A DNA stretch of 64,000 bases from Halorubrum vacuolatum (GTDB lineage: Archaea; Halobacteriota; Halobacteria; Halobacteriales; Haloferacaceae). The notes below the pieces were generated by a model. It had not been told where the DNA came from and ran no database searches. It was given only the letters and a program-made list of their open reading frames with translations. Shown piece by piece: positions 29,179 through 37,013 of the stretch. A program made the position numbers and the translations under genes. Location of the stretch: the NCBI RefSeq assembly GCF_900188065.1, contig NZ_FZNQ01000003.1, positions 211,616-275,615 on the forward strand, read 5' to 3'. Position 1 is the first letter of the stretch. The number at the start of each line of letters is the position of its first letter.

Positions 29179-29817
29179 ATGCGCACGCTCGATGGCACCG
29201 ACCGGGAGATCATCAGGCTCCTTCTCGCGGACGCGAGACGGCCCTACAGCGACATCGCTGATCGCGTCGATCTGTCCGCACCGGCCGTCTCGGATCGTAT
29301 CGACCGCCTCCGTGAGACGGGGGTGATCGAGGGCTTCACCGTTCGTATCGACGATGAGGCGTTAACTGGCGGGCTGGAGACGCTCGTGACGCTGGAGCTC
29401 GCCCCCCTTGACGTCGACGACGCCTACGACGCGCTCGTCGACCACGACGGGGTCGAACACGTCTTTCTCACGGCCGAGGGAACGGTCGTCTTCTCCGCGA
29501 CGATGGACGGGGACGGCGGTGGCGATGCGGACACCGGTTCCGAATCGGCTGGACCCGCGGGCGGCGTCCGGCGGCTCGTCGCGGAGACGGTCGGGCTGGA
29601 GACCGTTCGGAACCTCTCCGTACGGGTCCTCGACCGTTCCGAGTGGTCGCCGACCCTCGGGAACGTCGACCTCGCGGTCGACTGTGTCGTCTGTGGAAAC
29701 ACCGTCACCGCCGAGGGTGAGTCCGCTCGGGTCGACGGCACGCTGTATCACTTCTGTTGTGGCTCCTGCCGAGGTGGGTTCGAGGATCGATACGAACGGC
29801 TGGCCGACGGCGTCTGA
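29179..29817 (+). CDS. Lrp/AsnC-type regulator with TRASH metal-binding domain
   Basis: 213 residues. The N-terminal HTH_AsnC domain starts MRTLDGTDREIIRLLLADAR and has the recognition helix VSDRIDRLRETGVI. The middle part resembles an Lrp effector domain, and the C-terminal ~45 residues carry a TRASH domain with CVVCGN...YHFCCGSC, a four-Cys metal site. Halobacterium has a Lrp-TRASH protein of this kind regulating a copper P-type ATPase, so Cu+ is the likely ligand. No copper pump is visible in the neighbourhood. A TATA-like cttattatc lies 25 to 30 nt before the ATG. Confidence 0.88.
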   Translation: MRTLDGTDREIIRLLLADARRPYSDIADRVDLSAPAVSDRIDRLRETGVIEGFTVRIDDEALTGGLETLVTLELAPLDVDDAYDALVDHDGVEHVFLTAEGTVVFSATMDGDGGGDADTGSESAGPAGGVRRLVAETVGLETVRNLSVRVLDRSEWSPTLGNVDLAVDCVVCGNTVTAEGESARVDGTLYHFCCGSCRGGFEDRYERLADGV

Positions 29818-29885
29818 TCCCGACCGTCGGCTTGTAACCTTCCGACCGGAGCGTTATTGTAGTGGCTTTCCGTTTATGTCTCCAT

Positions 29886-31409
29886 ATGCCCGAGGAATCG
29901 CCGGGCGAACTCCTCCTCGACCACATCAACGACCTCCTCGTCGTCATCGACGCCGATGGTACGTATCGGTACGTCAACGCGGTTGCCAGTCGTGTCGTTG
30001 GTGAGGATCCCTCCGAACTCCTCGGGACGAACGCGTTCGATCGGATCCACCCTGACGACCGCGAGCGTGTGCTTCGAACGTTCTCCGAGTTGGTCGACGC
30101 CGAGACGCCAACAGCCGAGGCGACGATTTCATATCGATTTCGGTCGGCGGATGGGTCCTGGATCTGGCTTGAGAGCCGCTGCTCGAATCATCCCGTCACC
30201 GAAATCGGCGGGTACGTCGTGAGCTCCCGGGACGTGACCGATCGTCTCGAAGCGGAACATGCTCGGGACGAGACGGCAGCACGCCTCGATCAGATCGCCG
30301 ATAGCACCGACGATGTGCTCTGGATGTTCTCCGGCGACTGGTCCGAGGTGCTGTTCGTCAACCGTGCGTATGAGTCGCTGTACGGTGGGGATGTCGATAC
30401 GCTCAAACGTGACCCGTCGGCGTTTCTCACGTGTACGCACCCGGATGACCGGGCGTCCGTGCTTGAGGCGATGGGCCGCTTATCCGACGGCGAGGAACTC
30501 GATATCGAATATCGGGTGAACCCCGATCAGGGCTACCACCGCTGGGTGTGGGTTCGAGGCCGGCCTATCGTCGAGGACGGTGAGGTCGTCCGCGTCGCGG
30601 GGTTCTCCCGTGATGTCACCGACCGCCGTCGCCGCCGCCGGCATCTCGGCATGCTTGACACCGTCCTGCGGCACAACCTCCGAAACGACCTGAACAAGAT
30701 CCTTGGCTACGTGGAAACGGTCCAGGATGAGGATATCGAGCGGTCGGGCCGAACGCCCGACGACGAGCGCGTTGTTTCCGGGCCGGGGGGGTCCGGGGTG
30801 CCCGATCTGGATCCCGTCGAGTGGGCGGAGGTCGTGCGCCAGGTCAGCGACGGGCTGCTGGAGAAGGCTGACAAACAGCGGGAGATCACCCGCATCCTCA
30901 CGGAGCGACCGCCGGTCGAACCGGTCGACCTCGCCGCGGCGCTGGAGGGGGCGATCGAGACCGTCTCGGCGTCCTTCCCCGACGTGGCGATCGAGGTGTC
31001 GGTCCCGTCCTCGTTGCCCGTGGCTGCGATCCCGTCGATCGAGATCGCGATGATGGAGCTGATCGAGAACGCGGCGACATACGACTCAGCCCGCGACACC
31101 GTCCGCGATCACGGTCCAGGGATTCACATCTCTGCCGATCGGGACGATGATGCGGGCTCGATCGTCCTCGAGATCGTCGATCACAACCCGCCCATTCCCG
31201 AATACGACCATCGGGTGCTGACCGGCGAACAGGAGATGCCGGAGGTGCATCACAGCAGCGGAGTCGGCCTGTGGCTCGTCTACTGGATCGTCGACCTCTC
31301 GGGCGGATACATCGAGTACGAGCGTGTCGAGGGGCGGAACGTGGTTCGAATTCGGTTGTCGGAATCGGACGGGTCACCGATGGACACCGATGCGGCCGGC
31401 GGAAAGTAA
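29886..31409 (+). CDS. PAS-domain sensor histidine kinase (cytoplasmic)
   Basis: 507 residues, two PAS domains (about 10-120 and 128-245), then the dimerisation H-box RHNLRNDLNKILGYVET with the candidate phospho-His, an Asp/Gly-rich insert, and a HATPase domain. No membrane segment. The G1 box reads DHNPPIPEYD where an active kinase has Asp-x-Gly-x-Gly, but the late GLWLVYWIV glycine is present. ATP binding may be weak or altered. It follows the TRASH regulator by 68 nt but has its own TATA-like ttattg about 30 nt before the start. No response regulator is adjacent. Confidence 0.87.
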   Translation: MPEESPGELLLDHINDLLVVIDADGTYRYVNAVASRVVGEDPSELLGTNAFDRIHPDDRERVLRTFSELVDAETPTAEATISYRFRSADGSWIWLESRCSNHPVTEIGGYVVSSRDVTDRLEAEHARDETAARLDQIADSTDDVLWMFSGDWSEVLFVNRAYESLYGGDVDTLKRDPSAFLTCTHPDDRASVLEAMGRLSDGEELDIEYRVNPDQGYHRWVWVRGRPIVEDGEVVRVAGFSRDVTDRRRRRRHLGMLDTVLRHNLRNDLNKILGYVETVQDEDIERSGRTPDDERVVSGPGGSGVPDLDPVEWAEVVRQVSDGLLEKADKQREITRILTERPPVEPVDLAAALEGAIETVSASFPDVAIEVSVPSSLPVAAIPSIEIAMMELIENAATYDSARDTVRDHGPGIHISADRDDDAGSIVLEIVDHNPPIPEYDHRVLTGEQEMPEVHHSSGVGLWLVYWIVDLSGGYIEYERVEGRNVVRIRLSESDGSPMDTDAAGGK

Positions 31410-31443
31410 CCTACTTGAGGCCCGACGGGAAAGGGATAACCGA

Positions 31444-31516
31444 AGTCCCGTGGTGTAGTGGCCAATCATAATGGCCTTTGGAGCCATTGACGGCGGTTCG
31501 AATCCGCCCGGGACTA
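31444..31516 (+). tRNA. tRNA-Gln, anticodon UUG
   Basis: Folds as a full cloverleaf: acceptor AGTCCCG pairs with CGGGACT, anticodon stem ATGGC/GCCAT encloses the loop CTTTGGA giving UUG, and the T arm GGCGG-TTCGAAT-CCGCC is perfect. CCA is not encoded. The last bases are duplicated 98 bp downstream. Confidence 0.95.
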
Positions 31517-31617
31517 TCCTGTCGCGAGCAACTCCGCGAGCGACAGATATCTTCAGCGGATTCGAATCAGGGAGCAGCTTTGCTGCGACCGTGGTTCGAA
31601 TCCGCCCGGGACTATCC
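31495..31617. repeat. Duplicated 3' end of tRNA-Gln (25-bp direct repeat)
   Basis: The 25-mer that starts ggttcgaatccgcccgggac and covers the tRNA T arm, acceptor strand and next few bases occurs at 31495-31519 and, identical, at 31593-31617. A second tRNA body is missing, so this is not a second gene. Such duplications of a tRNA end are usual att sites. The 73 bases between hold no gene. Beyond, the rest of the 341-base gap to the next gene contains a 15-mer repeated 20 bp apart (cgtgagcggttcaaa, from 31633 and 31653) and nothing else I can name. Confidence 0.9.
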
Positions 31618-31857
31618 GGCTGCGAACACGTTCGTGAGCGGTTCAAACACGACCGTGAGCGGTTCAAAAACGCGGGGAGAAGGGCGTGAGATTCTCGTAT
31701 GTATTCCTCGACCAATACGCGTTACTCTCTGCGCTGAGAATTCGCCTTTGTGGTTGCCGTCTTGACGTCCATTCGGTCCAGCGGCTGACGACACGGCGGC
31801 TCCCATCCGGTGGCATCGTGACTGAGATTTATATCCGATCGTGTCTGTAGCTAACAC

Positions 31858-32307
31858 ATGGCGGATCACTATGGTTTAGTGGGAGGCGAGATGGACGCGT
31901 CCGCGATCGACGACGCACTGAGGGAGATCGGCCTCGGCGTGCTTTCGATGAGCGCTGATGGCGTGCCGTATGGAGTGCCGATATCCTTCGGGTACGACGG
32001 CAGCGATACGCTGTATTTCGTCTTTATCGACCAGAGTGTCGACCTCCGGAAGGAATCCTATGCCGAACGGAGCGATCTGGCGAGCTTCACCGCGTACGAT
32101 GTCAACCCTGATGGCTCGTGGAGAAGCGTGATCGTCTCGGGGAGCCTCGATCGCATCACCATCGACGAGTGGGACGCTGCCCGTGAAGCGTTGGCGGGCA
32201 ACGCCTATCGATCAAACCAGTTCGAACGGTACGAGATCGACGAGAACCCCAACGTCTGGGCGCTCGATATCGACGATCGGTCCGGACGTGCCGTCGGCCA
32301 GCGGTAA
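31858..32307 (+). CDS. Pyridoxamine 5'-phosphate oxidase-like FMN-binding protein
   Basis: 149 residues, split-barrel flavin fold. The pattern LGVLSMSADGVPYGVPISFGY followed by LYFVFIDQSVDLRKESY is that of the nitroimidazole-resistance/PNPOx-like family, which binds FMN or F420. The reaction is not known. A TATA-like ttatatcc is about 28 nt before the ATG. Confidence 0.85.
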   Translation: MADHYGLVGGEMDASAIDDALREIGLGVLSMSADGVPYGVPISFGYDGSDTLYFVFIDQSVDLRKESYAERSDLASFTAYDVNPDGSWRSVIVSGSLDRITIDEWDAAREALAGNAYRSNQFERYEIDENPNVWALDIDDRSGRAVGQR

Positions 32308-32399
32308 CACAACGAACACCGACGCTCCGTCGGGTCCCGTCGTCGCCGTCGGTGAGGTCTGACCGGTGCCAAGAGCTTTTTACTCAACTCTCCGACCGC

Positions 32400-32555
32400 G
32401 TGGCGCTGATCCCGCTTCGGGACGATCCGATCGCGGGCCTCCGCGATGCTGTTGGAGACGCGTTCGAGGGGAAACCGGTCGCCGAGATCAAACGCGAAGC
32501 CCGGGATGCAACGCGCGAGGACGCCGTCGCGGCGTTCACCGAGCCGCAGGCATGA
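32400..32555 (+). CDS. Small conserved acidic/basic protein, possible antitoxin-like
   Basis: A 51-residue protein from GTG at 32400, chosen since cttttta ends 20 to 25 nt upstream; a longer form from 32352 would cover that TATA. The core PLRDDPIAGLRDAVGDAFEGKPVAEIKREARD resembles short haloarchaeal proteins with a DP-x-x-LR...KREAR pattern, some next to toxin genes, but no toxin is next to this one. Function is not recognised. The 89 bases to the next gene hold nothing obvious. Confidence 0.55.
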   Translation: MALIPLRDDPIAGLRDAVGDAFEGKPVAEIKREARDATREDAVAAFTEPQA

Positions 32556-32644
32556 TCCCCGCCGATACGGATCTTCATAGCGGTCTTGCGATCGCAGGTT
32601 TCGCTGGTATCCTCACCCCACGAGGGTAATCGGTCGTAGACGGA

Positions 32645-33424
32645 CTACTCAAACGGCTCCGTTTCCGCTCCCGAGCCCGGATAGACGATCTCCATCGGCA
32701 CGTCGAGTTCCGGGTCGATCCCCGCATCTTCGTCGGGCAACGTCGGGTACGGGCGGTTCTCGCTTCGCGGCCCGAGGTCGAGCGTCGCGGCGGTCGCCGC
32801 GAGGACGGCCGCGTCGACGACGTCGTCGAGGGCGCTTCTGGGGAGTCGCTCGTGCCACTCGGTATCCTCGCGACGCGTCTTTATTACCTCCGAGACGGTC
32901 CCGTACAGGTCCTCCATTCCGGGGATCGACGCGAGCACGTCGAGTCTGGCTTCGATCCCGTCGTCGTCGTGTTTCGTCTCCAACGCGCCGCCCGCGAACG
33001 CCGCGAAACAGCACTCGGGATGACCCTCGTAGATCCGGTCGCGGGCGTCGGGGCGGGTTCGCAGGAGGGCATCGACCGCCCTGATGCGCGGAAAGAGCCA
33101 CCAACTCTGGCTGCTGATCCCGGCCCCGTGTCTCTCGCGGGCGACATCATAGTCGTCGCTCTCGACGGCTTCCCGACAGGGGATCGAAAAGACGGTGCTG
33201 CCGCGCCCGCCGAGATATTCGCTTGCGGCGCGATCACAGCCACGGGTCGCGCCACGATCGGGTGGCAGTCCGATGGGGATATCGATGAGGACGGCGCGCG
33301 CGTCCCGCCCGTGGGCATCCCAGACGTTCAGGATCGAGGGCTCCGTCGTCACACGGGTCCGATCGCCGGCTTCGACGACGACCCAACGTCCGCCGGCCCA
33401 ATCGACGCCGAGGTGGGTGGCCAT
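32645..33424 (-). CDS. DUF429 protein (predicted RNase H-like nuclease)
   Basis: 259 residues. The start HLGVDWAGGRWVVVE and the GVDxA pattern, VLIDIPIGLP, RGCDRAASEYLG, YEGHPECCFAAFAG and the C-terminal DDVVDAAVLAATA motifs match DUF429, whose fold resembles RNase H with conserved acidic residues. Whether it cuts nucleic acid is not established. The start at 33424 is preferred over 33442 because the first strand begins there. Confidence 0.85.
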   Translation of the reverse strand: MATHLGVDWAGGRWVVVEAGDRTRVTTEPSILNVWDAHGRDARAVLIDIPIGLPPDRGATRGCDRAASEYLGGRGSTVFSIPCREAVESDDYDVARERHGAGISSQSWWLFPRIRAVDALLRTRPDARDRIYEGHPECCFAAFAGGALETKHDDDGIEARLDVLASIPGMEDLYGTVSEVIKTRREDTEWHERLPRSALDDVVDAAVLAATAATLDLGPRSENRPYPTLPDEDAGIDPELDVPMEIVYPGSGAETEPFE

Positions 33425-33484
33425 GATCCTGCAAGGCGCCACAGCGGATTTGAGTGATCGGGTGGCCCGACCTTCCCCGGACGG

Positions 33485-33883
33485 TCAGGGGTCACCCGGA
33501 TAGCCGTCAGCGGTCGGGCTGAGATCGAGCACGTCAACCGGGCCGAGCGTGAGCGCATTCGGCTGATATCGCCCCCGAGGTGGTCGATAGCCTGCGGCCT
33601 CGAGGACGGTTTCGACGACCGCCTGCGTCTCCGCTCGGACGCCCATCGTCTCCGCCACCGAGGCGACGTCGTGCTCGACGCAGTGGATCGTCTCGATCTC
33701 CCACGAGTAATCGCCGTAACAGGAGAGCGCCACGGTGACGGCGTCGCCGGCGGTCAGCGTCTCACCACACGTCCGACAGCCGATCGTCGCCGTGCCGAAG
33801 TCCTGTTTGACCGCCAGGCTCTCGACGACCAGCCCGGTGAACGCCGCGGCGAGTTCCGCCTCGGACGGTGACCATGCGGGCAT
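33485..33883 (-). CDS. Small zinc-finger-like protein, function unknown
   Basis: 132 residues. One Cys-x-x-Cys pair (GCRTCGETLTAGD) is followed by Cys in YGDYSWEIETIHCVEH, likely a single metal site in a small beta-rich domain. The last 40 residues are Pro/Gly-rich. Family not recognised. Its start at 33883 lies 28 nt from a shared palindromic TATA box. Confidence 0.7.
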   Translation of the reverse strand: MPAWSPSEAELAAAFTGLVVESLAVKQDFGTATIGCRTCGETLTAGDAVTVALSCYGDYSWEIETIHCVEHDVASVAETMGVRAETQAVVETVLEAAGYRPPRGRYQPNALTLGPVDVLDLSPTADGYPGDP

Positions 33884-33906
33884 CGTGAACCGATCCGTGC
33901 CGCGTA

Positions 33907-33916
33907 GATATATATC
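33907..33916. promoter_or_regulatory. Palindromic TATA box shared by two divergent leaderless genes
   Basis: The perfect palindrome gatatatatc is centred at 33911.5. The start codons on either side, minus strand 33883 and plus strand 33939, are 28.5 and 27.5 nt from its centre. No second A+T-rich box occurs in the 55-base gap, so this one site must serve both genes. Confidence 0.75.
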
Positions 33917-33938
33917 CCTCTCGCTCCGACCACGACGC

Positions 33939-34148
33939 ATGGAGCCGCGAGCCGACGGATCGCTCGTCCCGGAGGAGAACCGGAAATGGTTCCGGCTCGG
34001 CGTCGCCGTCGCCGTCGCTTGGGTCCCGGCGACGCTCGCGCTGCTCGTGTTGTTCGAGTTGGATCCCGCCCTCGGGCTGGCGGGCGTCGTCGTCGGGGGA
34101 GTGGTCTTCGGGATCGCCTTCACCGTCTTCGTCCTGTACGTGTATTGA
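33939..34148 (+). CDS. Small membrane protein, function unknown
   Basis: 69 residues, a polar N-terminus EPRADGSLVPEENRKWFRLG, then two transmembrane segments (about 19-38 and 44-66). Composition and codon use are haloarchaeal. Shares its promoter with the zinc-finger-like gene at 33485-33883. Confidence 0.65.
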   Translation: MEPRADGSLVPEENRKWFRLGVAVAVAWVPATLALLVLFELDPALGLAGVVVGGVVFGIAFTVFVLYVY

Positions 34149-34255
34149 GCCGAGGACGTGCCCGATACGTTTTCGTTGTGGGAAGCACCGCGTTCCGTTC
34201 GACATCCATCCCTTCATTAGGAAAATTTATGACATACATCGACCGATCCATCCGT

Positions 34256-34681
34256 ATGTACACGATTCTGATGGCCGTCGGCGCCGAGCGGGACCCCGCG
34301 AAATACGCCGCCGAGGCGGTCTCGGCGTTTCCCGGGAGGGACGCGTTCTCCGTTATCGTCTTAAACGTCCAGCGGGAGTTCGAGGCGGTCGGGGAAGGCG
34401 GGCGGGTGCGGTCGGCGGACCTCTACGATGAGGCCGCCTTCCCGGAAAGCGTCGACCTCGCGGTGTCGATCCTCGAGGACGCCGGCATCGACACCACGAA
34501 ACGGCGGGCACACGGCGACCCCGCCGAACGGATCCTCGATGTCGCCGCGGAACGGGACGTCGATCAGATCGTCATCGGAACGGAGAATCGCTCGCCGGCG
34601 GGCAAGGCGCTGTTCGGAAGCGTGATGCAGTCGGTGATCCTCGATACGGAACTTCCGGTGACGGTCATCAGCCGCGATTGA
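34256..34681 (+). CDS. Universal stress protein UspA family
   Basis: 141 residues, Rossmann-like USP fold: the opening strand TILMAVGAERDPAKYAAEAV, a middle helix, and the ATP-binding loop GTENRSPAGKALFGSVMQSVI near the end, matching G-x2-G-x9-G(S/T). Start is placed at 34256 because the A+T-rich gaaaattta sits 26 to 34 nt upstream; an ATG at 34229 lies inside that TATA box. Confidence 0.88.
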   Translation: MYTILMAVGAERDPAKYAAEAVSAFPGRDAFSVIVLNVQREFEAVGEGGRVRSADLYDEAAFPESVDLAVSILEDAGIDTTKRRAHGDPAERILDVAAERDVDQIVIGTENRSPAGKALFGSVMQSVILDTELPVTVISRD

Positions 34682-34762
34682 TGTGACGCGGTCGTCCGAT
34701 CGATCGGGATCGGTTCCAGCCGTTCGATGACCGTCCGAAAAGACCGTCCTCGGCCGACGTTC

Positions 34763-35821
34763 TCAGACCAGCCGCTCGGCGATACGGGCCGCCCCTTCGG
34801 CGGCCGCCGTCGCGGGGTCCTCGGGTGAGACCACGTCGACGTCGCGGTCGAGCTCTTCGCTCAGACGGTTCTCGAATTCGTCGGTGAGCCCAGGGATACA
34901 TGCCATCCCGCCGGTGACGGCGATGGGCCGTCCGAGCGCCAGCTGGTAGGGCTTCATGTGGTCGTTGGCGAGTTCGGGAAGGAACTCGTTGGCGACCACG
35001 TTCACCGCGTCGTCGATGTAGCGGTCGACGGGGTCGCGTACGCCTCGGTCGACGGTGAATTCGTGGCTGCCGCCGCCGGGCTGCTGGACGACGTCCGTGA
35101 ACGGCTCGAACCCGTAGACGTCGGCGTGGTCCTCTTTGTACTCCCGGGCAGTCGTTCGGTCGATGTGGACGCGTCCCTGCGTCTCCTCTTCGACCGCCGA
35201 GACGATCCAGCGGTCGACCTCGTTACCCGTGACCGAGCCGGTCGAAAACGGCGAGAGCTGCTCGCCGCGACGGTACGCACAGGCTTCGAGCGTCGTCGAG
35301 CCCATGTTGATCGAGACGAACACCTCATCGACGGCCTCGAGGCCGTCGCCGTAGGCGGGGATCGCGCCACAGAGCGATTCGGGGAAGCTCCGTGTCTCCG
35401 CCTTGCCGACCGTCGACTCCTCGATGACGGTCTTGAGGTTGTTGACCCCGGTTTCGTTGTCGATAGTGGGAACGGCATAGACGACGACGCTCTCTTCGGG
35501 CACGTTGTGTGCGCTCACGAGCGCTTCGAAGAACCGTTTGGCGTCCGCGACGCTCGCGTCGTCCTCAGGTAACCCCGACCGAAGCATAAACCGTACCGTG
35601 TCGGGATACTCGGTGGCGGCATCGTGTCCGTACAGGACTCGCTCCTCGCCGGTGATGGCGTCCTCGTAGGTCGCCAAACAGGTGAGCGTCATCTGTCGTT
35701 CACGGCCGCCGCGGCCGTCGGGTAGGTCGAGCACCGTCCGGGTGCTGCCGAGTTTGACGCCGACCGGGGCCGGCTCGTCGATACCATCGAAGTCAGTGGT
35801 GTCGTCTGTGTCGTCGCTCAT
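34763..35821 (-). CDS. Actin/MreB-superfamily ATPase (salactin/volactin-like)
   Basis: 352 residues with an actin-type ATPase fold. The phosphate 1 loop VGVKLGSTRT is at 20-29, the phosphate 2 loop VSINMGSTTLE at 169-179, and the adenosine loop is AVTGGMACIPGLTDEF near 305-320. Halobacterium salactin and Haloferax volactin are actin homologues of this type that form dynamic filaments; this protein has a similar length. An acidic N-terminal tail of about 15 residues precedes the fold. Its start overlaps the stop of the upstream FlaD/E-domain gene by 4 nt, so the two are translationally coupled. Confidence 0.85.
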   Translation of the reverse strand: MSDDTDDTTDFDGIDEPAPVGVKLGSTRTVLDLPDGRGGRERQMTLTCLATYEDAITGEERVLYGHDAATEYPDTVRFMLRSGLPEDDASVADAKRFFEALVSAHNVPEESVVVYAVPTIDNETGVNNLKTVIEESTVGKAETRSFPESLCGAIPAYGDGLEAVDEVFVSINMGSTTLEACAYRRGEQLSPFSTGSVTGNEVDRWIVSAVEEETQGRVHIDRTTAREYKEDHADVYGFEPFTDVVQQPGGGSHEFTVDRGVRDPVDRYIDDAVNVVANEFLPELANDHMKPYQLALGRPIAVTGGMACIPGLTDEFENRLSEELDRDVDVVSPEDPATAAAEGAARIAERLV

Positions 35822-36300
35822 GGGTGTTCACTCGCACACGAAACGAGCCGGACGAGGGAGACGAGGCTGATCCGATGGTCGGCGGGGGTGAACGGCCGAT
35901 CGTGCCGCGGTGGCTCGTAGCCGGGAAGCCGGCGTGTGAGCGTCTTCGCGACCGCCGGGGTTATCCACCCGATCTCGGCGTAGTACGACAGCGCGTCGCG
36001 GCTCCTGAGGTGGCCGCCGACGTCGACGAGGTAGCCGAGCCAGTCGGCGATCTCGTGTTCCGCCGCCGGCGAACTCGGCACCGCCGTGAGATACGGCCGT
36101 TCGCCGTCGGTGACCTTCCGCAAGTTACGCTGACGTAACAGGATCTCGGTGAACGCGGCCGAGCGTGCCGCCTGCTCGGCTCGGTTCCGATTCGGTAAAC
36201 GGAGCGGCCGCTCCCGAGGCGCTCCATCGGCGGTCGCTCGCGTTCCTCCCGCGAGCGACCGCAGCTCCCGTACGTCGTAGTGCCGTGGATTCAGACTCAT
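35818..36300 (-). CDS. FlaD/FlaE-domain (archaellum platform-like) protein
   Basis: 160 residues. The core from NPRHYDVRELRSLAGG through EHEIADWLGYLVDVGGH, ALSYYAEIGWITPAVA and DHRISLVSLVRLVS is the conserved FlaD/E (ArlD/E) C-terminal domain that in archaella links the motor to the chemotaxis system. No other arl genes are near. It overlaps the actin-like gene by 4 nt and precedes it, so this is an operon of two. A TATA-like catatag (minus strand, near 36343-36350) lies about 45 nt before the start. Confidence 0.85.
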   Translation of the reverse strand: MSLNPRHYDVRELRSLAGGTRATADGAPRERPLRLPNRNRAEQAARSAAFTEILLRQRNLRKVTDGERPYLTAVPSSPAAEHEIADWLGYLVDVGGHLRSRDALSYYAEIGWITPAVAKTLTRRLPGYEPPRHDRPFTPADHRISLVSLVRLVSCASEHP

Positions 36301-36448
36301 GTTCCGTCCGTCGTTCGCGTCCGTACCGGAGACGTTTCGCGCCCGCTATATGAGGATTTGCCTTCGAGTATCGAATCTGATATCCCAGTAGGATGTGGGC
36401 CTCACGGCGAGGATAGCATCGCGTCGCTCATCGGTGGGTATGCCCGTC

Positions 36449-36946
36449 TCAGTCCGCACTGTTCGGACCGGGCAGCGGCTCCGTACACCAGTGACAGAAG
36501 TCGATCTCGGCGTCGGTTTCGCGCCCGCAACTCGGACATTTCACCGTCGGGACGCCTTCGTCGTCCGCCGTCATGCCGTCGTCGGTCGGCTCGCCACTCG
36601 TGTCGTTCCCCGCACCGACCGTTTGTCCACCCCGTCGGGTTCGCGAGTTCGTCGTCGCCTCCGTGGCGTCCGCGCGCCCGACGAGGTACGCATCGAGCGC
36701 GGAGAGGCCGACGAGGAACGTCACCGGGACGGAGACCTCGACCGGCACCGCCGCGGTGAACGCGCTCGGATCCGCGAGCGGGTCGCCGGGCTCGACGTCA
36801 TAGAGGACGAACAGCGCGACCGTCCCCCCGACGATCGTCACATGCCACACCAGCGCGCGACCCCACTGGCGTAAGACGAGATGACCGAGTCCCGGCAGGA
36901 CGATGGCCAGAAACGCGGCAAGAAGCGGTCGAAGGCGGTCTCGCAT
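36449..36946 (-). CDS. Membrane protein with C-terminal zinc ribbon (DUF7575-like)
   Basis: 165 residues. Two or three transmembrane segments lie between about residues 8 and 95 (AFLAIVLPGLGHLVL, VTIVGGTVALFVL), then a polar Gly/Asp/Ser/Thr linker and a zinc ribbon CPSCGRE...CHWC at the end. Such membrane-plus-ribbon proteins are common in haloarchaea. Function unknown. Confidence 0.75.
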   Translation of the reverse strand: MRDRLRPLLAAFLAIVLPGLGHLVLRQWGRALVWHVTIVGGTVALFVLYDVEPGDPLADPSAFTAAVPVEVSVPVTFLVGLSALDAYLVGRADATEATTNSRTRRGGQTVGAGNDTSGEPTDDGMTADDEGVPTVKCPSCGRETDAEIDFCHWCTEPLPGPNSAD

Positions 36947-37013
36947 TGCCGTGGGCTTTCGGCGGCGGCTACTTACCGCCTGCGGTGTCCGTCGGATCGG
37001 CCCGCCGTTCCGC

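Noticed and set aside
31593..31617. Second tRNA gene
   Set aside because: Only the T arm and acceptor strand are copied; no D arm or anticodon arm precedes it.
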